A stretch of 64,000 nucleotides of DNA from CAZRWD01 sp964603785 (GTDB taxonomy: Bacteria; Fermentibacterota; Fermentibacteria; Fermentibacterales; Fermentibacteraceae), in the NCBI GenBank assembly GCA_964603785.1, contig CAZRWD010000005.1:1-64000 (forward strand), in the 5' to 3' direction. The notes below the pieces were generated by a model. The model did no database searches. It saw nothing but the letters and a program-made list of their open reading frames with translations, and was not told the DNA's origin. The translations under genes were made by a program, and so were the position numbers. Positions 59,099-64,000 of this stretch are shown in pieces (position 1 is the first letter of the stretch; the number at the start of each line of letters is the position of its first letter).

Positions 59099-60531
59099 GG
59101 CACGGTTTCCCCGACCCGGGCACTCCCCCGTTGACGCCCGCGGGGAGAGCCACCGTGGCCAGGCGCGTGACGGTCATGGGTCTGTGGGTGAATCTCCTGC
59201 TCACCAGCGCCAAGCTCGCCGCCGGGATCGCCGGCCGCAGCGGGGCCATGGTGGCCGACGCGGTGCACTCCATGTCCGACTTCGCCACGGACGTCGCCGT
59301 GCTGGCCGGTCTCGGGCGGGCGGCGAAGCCTCCGGACAGGTGCCACGACTACGGACACGGCAAGTACGAGACCCTGGCGGCGGCGCTCATCGGAGCAGCT
59401 CTCGTCGCGGTCGGCGCGGGCATCCTCCTCTCCGGGGCGGGCAGGATCAGATCCGTGCTGGAGGGGGAGACCCTCGGACGCCCCGGGTGGATCGCCCTGG
59501 CGGCGGCAGCCCTTTCCATCCTGACGAAGGAGTGGCTCTACAGGCGGACCGTGCTCGCCGGCCGGTCCATCGGCAGCGACGCGGTCATCGCGAATGCATG
59601 GCATCACCGCTCGGACGCACTCTCCTCCGTCGCGACCCTCCTCGGCATCGGCGGCGCCATCCTCCTCGGGGAGCCCTGGCGCGTGCTCGATCCCGCTGCA
59701 GCCGTGGTCGTGAGCGTGCTGATCGTCGCAGCCGCGATCGGAATCCTCAGGAAGAGCATCGGGGAGCTGACCGAGCGGTCGCTGGACGACGAGACGGAGG
59801 GTCTGATACTCGAGATCGCACGCACGACTCCAGGGATATCGGAGCCGCACTCGCTCAAGACCCGCAGGATAGGCGGAGCGGTGGCCATAGACATGCACGT
59901 GTACGCAGGCAGCGACAGGACCGTGGCCGAGGCGCACGAGAGCGCGACAGCGCTCGAGGACGCCCTGGAATCGAGGTTCGGCCCCGGGACCCATGTCGGG
60001 ATACATGTAGAGCCGGGGCCGGCCGGTCGGGGAGATACTGGCGGCGACGGCGGGCCGGGTGTAGGATCACTTCCGGATCGGACACCCGAACACAGCCGTG
60101 GAGGAGGAGGAATGAGCGCGGTCCGGTGGACGGACAGCCTGGCTACGGGCATCGAGCAGATCGACACCCAGCACAGGGAGCTTGTCGGGAGGATCGCCGA
60201 CCTGGAGGAGGCCATAAGGGTCCGCCAGGGGAGCTCGAAGGTGGTCCGCACCCTGGGCTATCTCATCGAATACGCCGGCTTCCACTTCGCCGAGGAGGAG
60301 AGCCGCATGGCCGCCTGCGAGTACCCCGGGCTCGAGGAGCACAGGGACAGGCACGGGGAGTTCCGCGAGACCCTCGCCAACCTCGAGCAGGACTTCCAGG
60401 AGGAGGGCTCGAGCGAGATGCTCGCCTCGTCGATAGGGACCTTCCTCTTCAACTGGCTCGTCAACCACATACAGACCGTCGACATGCGCCTGGGCGACTT
60501 CCTCCGCGGCACGGGGCCCGCAGCCCGGTGA
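59095..60531 (+). CDS. Cation diffusion facilitator fused to bacteriohemerythrin
   Basis: 478 residues in one uninterrupted frame. Residues ~20-305 are a CDF metal exporter: about six membrane helices, the metal site SMSDFATD in helix II and HHRSDALSS in helix V, and a cytoplasmic tail domain. A Gly/Pro-rich linker of ~32 residues follows. Residues ~340-478 are a complete bacteriohemerythrin (His in DTQHRELV, His and Glu in HFAEEE, His in LEEHRDRHGEF, His/Asp in WLVNHIQTVDMRLGDF), an O2/di-iron binder. The ATG at 60112 inside the linker has GGAGGAGG before it, so a separate hemerythrin could also be made from it; see the findings. Confidence 0.85.
   Translation: MRHGFPDPGTPPLTPAGRATVARRVTVMGLWVNLLLTSAKLAAGIAGRSGAMVADAVHSMSDFATDVAVLAGLGRAAKPPDRCHDYGHGKYETLAAALIGAALVAVGAGILLSGAGRIRSVLEGETLGRPGWIALAAAALSILTKEWLYRRTVLAGRSIGSDAVIANAWHHRSDALSSVATLLGIGGAILLGEPWRVLDPAAAVVVSVLIVAAAIGILRKSIGELTERSLDDETEGLILEIARTTPGISEPHSLKTRRIGGAVAIDMHVYAGSDRTVAEAHESATALEDALESRFGPGTHVGIHVEPGPAGRGDTGGDGGPGVGSLPDRTPEHSRGGGGMSAVRWTDSLATGIEQIDTQHRELVGRIADLEEAIRVRQGSSKVVRTLGYLIEYAGFHFAEEESRMAACEYPGLEEHRDRHGEFRETLANLEQDFQEEGSSEMLASSIGTFLFNWLVNHIQTVDMRLGDFLRGTGPAAR
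60112..60531 (+). CDS. Possible independent bacteriohemerythrin from an internal start
   Basis: The ATG at 60112 is preceded by GGAGGAGG (60103-60110) and starts exactly at the hemerythrin domain (MSAVRWTDSLATGIEQIDTQ...), the normal N-terminus of single-domain bacteriohemerythrins (139 residues). It is in the same frame as the CDF gene. The sequence could therefore produce both the fusion and a free form, or the true gene structure could be two genes with a lost stop. Confidence 0.55.
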   Translation: MSAVRWTDSLATGIEQIDTQHRELVGRIADLEEAIRVRQGSSKVVRTLGYLIEYAGFHFAEEESRMAACEYPGLEEHRDRHGEFRETLANLEQDFQEEGSSEMLASSIGTFLFNWLVNHIQTVDMRLGDFLRGTGPAAR

Positions 60532-61037
60532 CCGGCGGGGATGCCGCGGGACTGGATCGGGGAGCCGGGGACTTCGTGCTGGTCTCCATCAACATCTCAC
60601 CCGCGAAGGGAACTGCGAAGAAGCCCGTTCCCGAAGCCGTCCTCGATCGGGGAGGCCTGCGGGGCGACGCACACAGCGGCCTTCCGGGGAAGGGCGTGAG
60701 CCTGCTCGACATCGAGAGCATCGAGAGCTTCGCCATGGAGACGGGTCTCGACCTCCGTCCCGGCGACTTCGGCGAGAACCTGACCACGAGGGGTCTGGAT
60801 CCCGGCGCGCTCTGTCCGGGCGACAGGCTGGAGGTGGGCGGGATCCTTCTCGAGGTCGCCTCGAGGGGCAAGACCTGCCACGGCGATTCGTGCGCCATCT
60901 TCAGGCGCGTGGGTCGCTGCATCATGCCGACGGGGGGTGTCTTCCTGAACGTGCTCAGGGGCGGTCCGCTCTCCGCGGGAGCCCGCGGCAGGCCCGTCGG
61001 GAGCGCGCAGGCCGCCCCGGGTGATCTTGACGGATAG
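60528..61037 (+). CDS. MOSC-domain protein
   Basis: 169 residues. VSINISPAKGTAKKPVPEAVL, GLRGDAHSG, SLLDIESIESF, RPGDFGENLTTRG and RGKTCHGDSCAIF are in order the motifs of small MOSC proteins, which are thought to handle sulfur for the molybdenum cofactor; the conserved Cys is in CHGDSCAIF. GTG start shares four bases with the transporter-hemerythrin stop. No molybdopterin biosynthesis gene is nearby. Confidence 0.9.
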   Translation: MTGGDAAGLDRGAGDFVLVSINISPAKGTAKKPVPEAVLDRGGLRGDAHSGLPGKGVSLLDIESIESFAMETGLDLRPGDFGENLTTRGLDPGALCPGDRLEVGGILLEVASRGKTCHGDSCAIFRRVGRCIMPTGGVFLNVLRGGPLSAGARGRPVGSAQAAPGDLDG

Positions 61038-61055
61038 GGGCTTCGCGCCTATTTA
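61027..61055 (+). promoter_or_regulatory. Candidate promoter for tRNA-Val
   Basis: TTGACG (61027-61032), 17-bp spacer, TATTTA (61050-61055), 31 bp before the tRNA. It overlaps the last codons of the MOSC gene. Confidence 0.5.
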
Positions 61056-61086
61056 TCCGTGCCGAACCGGCGTAGTTGAATCGGGT

Positions 61087-61163
61087 GGGCGATTAGCTCA
61101 GTTGGTTAGAGTACTTGCTTGACATGCAAGGGGTCACTGGTTCGAGTCCAGTATCGCCCACCA
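61087..61163 (+). tRNA. tRNA-Val (GAC)
   Basis: Full cloverleaf: 7-bp acceptor stem (61087-61093 with 61153-61159), D arm with AGTTGGTTA loop, anticodon stem 61114-61118/61126-61130 with GAC at 61121-61123, variable loop, T arm with GGTTCGAGTCC, and an encoded CCA (61161-61163). It reads valine codons GUC/GUU. Located 36 bp before thrS. Confidence 0.96.
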
Positions 61164-61199
61164 TTACCGTCGCAGTGTCCCTTCCCAGAAGGTGGAGGC

Positions 61200-63155
61200 A
61201 TGGTCGTCCTTTTTCCTGACGGGAGCTCGAAGGAGTACCCGGAGGGTTCGACCGGGCTCGACGTGGCCCGGTCCATATCCGGCAGCCTGGCGAGGAAGGC
61301 TCTGGCCTGCAGGGTCGACGGCAGGTCGACGGGCCTCTCGGAGCCACTCCCTGACGGATGCTCGATCGAGATCCTGACCTTCGACGATCCTGCGGGTCGC
61401 GAGGCGATGCGCCACAGCGCGTCGCACGTGATGGCGTCGGCCGTGAAGAGGCTCTACCCGGGCACCAGGCTGGGCATAGGCCCTGCGATCGAGGACGGCT
61501 TCTACTACGACATGGACATCCCCGGCTTCCCCGGCGCCTCCGCCCTCGAGGCCATCGAGGCGGAGATGAGGGGCGAGATCGAGCGCGACCTCCCGTTCGA
61601 GAGGATCGAGGTCGACAGGGACGAGGCCGCCCGCATCCTCGAGGAGCTCGGGGAGTCCTACAAGCTGCAGCTCCTCGAGGAGATAGCCTCGTCGGGCGAG
61701 AAGATATCGATGTACAGGCACGGAGACTTCGTCGACCTCTGCAGGGGCCCCCACCTCCCCTCCACCGGCTGTCTGAAGCACTTCCGCCTGCTGTCGGTGG
61801 CCGGTGCCTACTGGAGGGGCGACGAGGCGAACCCGATGCTCACGCGCATCTACGGCACCGCGTTCGACTCCGGCGGAAGCCTCGCCGAGCACCTGAGACT
61901 CCTCGAGGAGGCCCGAAGGCGCGACCATCGCCGGCTGGGTCCCGAGCTCGGCCTGTTCACCACCGACTGCGACGGAGGTCCCGGCCTTGTCTACTGGATG
62001 CCCAACGGAGCGATCCTGAAGGAGGAGCTCGAGAACCTCTGGAAGGCCGCGCACAGGAGGAACGGGTACAAGCTGGTGAACACGCCGCACATCGCACCGG
62101 CCGAGCTGTGGACCACCTCCGGCCACTGCAGCTACTACAGGGACAACATGTACTTCATGCCCGTGGACGACGGCGAGTACGTCCTCAAGCCGATGAACTG
62201 CCCCGGGCACATACTCATCTACCGGAGCGCGATGAGATCCTACAGGGAGCTGCCCCTCAGGCTAGCGGAGCTGGGCACGGTCTACCGCTACGAGAAGAGC
62301 GGGGTCCTGCACGGGCTGATGAGGGTCAGGGGATTCACGGTCGACGACGGGCACATCTTCTGCACACCCGACCAGATAGTCGACGAGATCCGCAAGGTGG
62401 TCCGGTTCGCGCTCTACTTCCTGAGGATCTTCGACTTCGGATATGCGATAGAGCTGTCCCTGTCGGACCCGGCGGACATGGGTCACTATGCCGGGGACCC
62501 CGCCGCCTGGGCCTCCGTCGAGCCCGCGCTCGCATCGGCCCTGGACGGGATGGGCGAGGCCTACAGGACCGTGAGGGGCGAGGCCGCCTTCTACGGGCCG
62601 AAGATAGACATCAAGCTGAAGGATGCGCTGGGCCGCTACTGGCAGGGTCCGACCATCCAGTTCGACTTCAACATTCCCGAGCGCTTCGATCTCGCGTACA
62701 CGGGGGCCGACGGGGCGCCCCACCGGGTGTTCATGGTCCACAGGGCCCTCTTCGGCTCGATCGAGAGGTTCATAGGCAATCTGATCGAGCACTTCGCGGG
62801 CAACTTCCCGGGGTGGCTCGCCCCCGTGCAGGCGGTTATCTTACCGCTCGCGGCCGCCCAGCAGGACAGGGCGATCGAAATTCTTGGCATGTTTGAGAAT
62901 GCCGGGTTGCGCTGTGTGCTCGACCGCAGGAGCGAGACCATAGGCTACAGGATACGAGAGGCCGAGAGCAGGAAGATCCCGTTCATGCTGGTGATCGGCG
63001 CGCGCGAGGCCGAGGCCGGAACGGTGTCCCTCCGTGCGCACGGCAGGGGAGACCTCGGCTCCATGGACGTCGGGGAGGCCCTGGCCCGGGTGGCCGGGGC
63101 CTGCGAGAGACCCGGTCTTCCGGAAGGAGGAGAGTACCTATCAGAGATACCATAA
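61200..63155 (+). CDS. thrS: Threonyl-tRNA synthetase
   Basis: 651 residues, full length. N-terminal TGS domain, then the SAD editing domain (HSASHVMASAVKRLYP, YRHGDFVDLCRGPH), class II core with zinc ligands (MNCPGHILIYRS, FMVHRALFGSIERF), YEKSGVLHGLMRVRGFTVDDGH and the C-terminal anticodon-binding domain. ATG 61200 is preceded by GGTGGAGG. It precedes infC-rpmI-rplT as in most bacteria, and the thrS reading frame overlaps infC by 16 bp. Confidence 0.97.
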   Translation: MVVLFPDGSSKEYPEGSTGLDVARSISGSLARKALACRVDGRSTGLSEPLPDGCSIEILTFDDPAGREAMRHSASHVMASAVKRLYPGTRLGIGPAIEDGFYYDMDIPGFPGASALEAIEAEMRGEIERDLPFERIEVDRDEAARILEELGESYKLQLLEEIASSGEKISMYRHGDFVDLCRGPHLPSTGCLKHFRLLSVAGAYWRGDEANPMLTRIYGTAFDSGGSLAEHLRLLEEARRRDHRRLGPELGLFTTDCDGGPGLVYWMPNGAILKEELENLWKAAHRRNGYKLVNTPHIAPAELWTTSGHCSYYRDNMYFMPVDDGEYVLKPMNCPGHILIYRSAMRSYRELPLRLAELGTVYRYEKSGVLHGLMRVRGFTVDDGHIFCTPDQIVDEIRKVVRFALYFLRIFDFGYAIELSLSDPADMGHYAGDPAAWASVEPALASALDGMGEAYRTVRGEAAFYGPKIDIKLKDALGRYWQGPTIQFDFNIPERFDLAYTGADGAPHRVFMVHRALFGSIERFIGNLIEHFAGNFPGWLAPVQAVILPLAAAQQDRAIEILGMFENAGLRCVLDRRSETIGYRIREAESRKIPFMLVIGAREAEAGTVSLRAHGRGDLGSMDVGEALARVAGACERPGLPEGGEYLSEIP

Positions 63156-63652
63156 GGGTGAACGGCGAGATCCGCTGTCCCAGGATCCGCCTGATAGACG
63201 CGGAGGGAAGGCACGTCGGGATCGTGGACACGATGCAGGCGCTCGACATGTCGGCCCAGGCCAGCCTGGACCTGGTCGAGATCTCGCCCGCGGCCGATCC
63301 CCCGGTCTGCAGGATCATGGATTACGGGAAGTACCGCTACCAGCTCAACCGCAAGGAGCGCGAGGCCAGGCGGAAGCAGCAGAGCGGCGGGCTGAAGGAG
63401 ATCAAGCTAAGGCCGAACACCGACCAGCACGACTACGAGTTCAAGATGCGTCACGCCAGGGATTTCCTCATGGAGCGCCACAAGGTCAAGGCGACCGTGG
63501 TGTTCAGGGGGAGGCAGCTCGTCTACAAGGACCAGGGGTTCGAACTCCTGCAGAAGCTGGCCTCCGACCTGGCCGACGTGTCATCCGTCGAAAGGGAGCC
63601 GATACTCGAGGGCAAGCAGGTGACGATGCTCCTGGCTCCCACCAGGAAGTAG
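63140..63652 (+). CDS. infC: Translation initiation factor IF-3, ATC start
   Basis: 170 residues. RVNGEIRCPRIRLIDAEG, LDLVEISPAADPPVCRIMDYGKY and VVFRGRQ are IF3 hallmarks. No ATG, GTG or TTG stands at the right distance from a ribosome site; the first GTG (63158) would cut into the conserved RVNGEIR start and is 26 nt from the site. The ATC at 63140 follows AGGAGGAG by 8 nt and gives MRDTIRVNGEIR. infC with AUU/AUC starts is well known (E. coli AUU; Myxococcus AUC), and IF3 represses its own messenger by rejecting non-canonical starts. Overlaps thrS by 16 bp. Confidence 0.93.
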   Translation: MRDTIRVNGEIRCPRIRLIDAEGRHVGIVDTMQALDMSAQASLDLVEISPAADPPVCRIMDYGKYRYQLNRKEREARRKQQSGGLKEIKLRPNTDQHDYEFKMRHARDFLMERHKVKATVVFRGRQLVYKDQGFELLQKLASDLADVSSVEREPILEGKQVTMLLAPTRK

Positions 63653-63661
63653 GAGAAGACG

Positions 63662-63856
63662 ATGCCCAAGATGAAGACGCACAAGGGCGCCGCCCGGAGG
63701 ATGAAGAGGACCGGGACGGGCCTCGTGAAGGTCTACCACTCCCACGGAAACCACATCTTCACCAAGAAGACCAGGAAGCGCAAGAGGAACCTGCGCAAGT
63801 CGGCCATCGCCTCGCCGGCCGACACCCGCAGGATCAACCGCCTCCTGCCGCAGTAG
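63662..63856 (+). CDS. rpmI: Ribosomal protein L35
   Basis: 64 residues, the standard length. MPKMKTHKGAARRMKRTGTG and RKRKRNLRKSAIASPADT are the L35 pattern. ATG with GGAGAAG upstream, 10 bp after infC. Part of the infC-rpmI-rplT operon. Confidence 0.97.
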   Translation: MPKMKTHKGAARRMKRTGTGLVKVYHSHGNHIFTKKTRKRKRNLRKSAIASPADTRRINRLLPQ

Positions 63857-63868
63857 ACGGGAGACGAC

Positions 63869-64000
63869 ATGACCAGGGTAACCAGCGCCGTGACCAGGAA
63901 GAAGCGGCACAAGAGCAGGCTGGAGGCCGCCAGGGGCTACGTCGGCGGGAGGCACCGCCTCTACACCGTCGCCACCGAGGCGGGCAAGAAGGCCCTGCAG
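63869..64000 (+). CDS. rplT: Ribosomal protein L20 (partial, cut by the window end)
   Basis: 44 codons are visible: MTRVTSAVTRKKRHKSRLEAARGYVGG... matches the basic N-terminus of L20. ATG with GGGAGAC upstream, 13 bp after rpmI. L20 binds 23S rRNA and usually represses its own operon. Confidence 0.95.
   Translation, partial: MTRVTSAVTRKKRHKSRLEAARGYVGGRHRLYTVATEAGKKALQ

Noticed and set aside
61038..61086. A T-box or other leader before thrS
   Set aside because: The 49-bp gap plus the tRNA leave no room for a T-box specifier and antiterminator, and no T-box core is seen between the tRNA and the thrS start (61164-61199).

Overview
The window is a gene-dense, GC-rich bacterial chromosome segment. 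It appears to come from a Gram-negative (diderm) organism. Evidence for that is a FadL-type outer-membrane protein, an M1 peptidase with an outer-membrane-barrel-like tail ending in Phe, at least five lipoproteins plus both lipoprotein-processing enzymes (lgt, lspA), and a beta-propeller protein with a FlgD-like C-terminal domain of the kind used for cell-surface sorting in FCB-group bacteria. Arginine is written largely with AGG, and TTG/GTG starts are common. A poorly characterised FCB-related candidate phylum is my best guess; this is inference from gene content, not a phylogenetic result.

Layout. 0-6 kb: end of an unknown gene, then minus-strand envelope genes (a BNR/beta-propeller gene split by an in-frame TGA, a propeller lipoprotein, a FadL-like porin) and a tyrosine recombinase with missing catalytic residues. 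6.3-10.3 kb: hybrid sensor kinase, patatin, ankyrin/zinc-ribbon protein. 10.2-14.5 kb: HD phosphohydrolase coupled to a nucleotidyltransferase-like gene (minus), divergent from a PHP phosphoesterase, a 69-aa protein and a lipoprotein whose only sensible start is ATT. 14.7-20 kb: the complete rod-shape cluster mreB-mreC-mreD-PBP2-rodA, followed by lgt, comF, a membrane protein, dnaE, a small outer-membrane-like protein and an M29 aminopeptidase. 28.2-33.5 kb: UPF0434 and DUF167 proteins, then a half-length nucleoside-phosphorylase homologue, ileS, lspA and carbamate kinase. 33.5-43.8 kb: Orn/Lys/Arg decarboxylase, acetyltransferase, cyclic-nucleotide-binding protein, triple-Ig lipoprotein, long KamA-type radical SAM protein, S9 peptidase, SIMPL protein. 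44-50.8 kb: a large adenylyl-cyclase-like/ATPase/TPR protein, a double-cubane-type dehydratase homologue with a methyltransferase, and a lipoprotein. 50.9-56 kb: MFS exporter, ferritin-like protein and the M1-barrel peptidase. 56-61 kb: a tightly packed string ending in tag, a phosphatase, a cation-efflux/bacteriohemerythrin fusion and a MOSC protein. 61-64 kb: tRNA-Val(GAC), thrS, infC (ATC start), rpmI and the beginning of rplT.

The genes are organised in short operons with extreme packing: twelve neighbouring pairs share the four bases ATGA or GTGA as start/stop. No gene-free stretch exceeds about 240 bp. Promoter-like sequences read by eye share a TTGC-type -35 box. There is no CRISPR array, rRNA, insertion sequence or prophage. 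The most interesting items are the ATT-initiated lipoprotein, the in-frame TGA, the fusion of a metal exporter to bacteriohemerythrin, the cyclase with non-canonical base-recognition residues, and the half-length phosphorylase.
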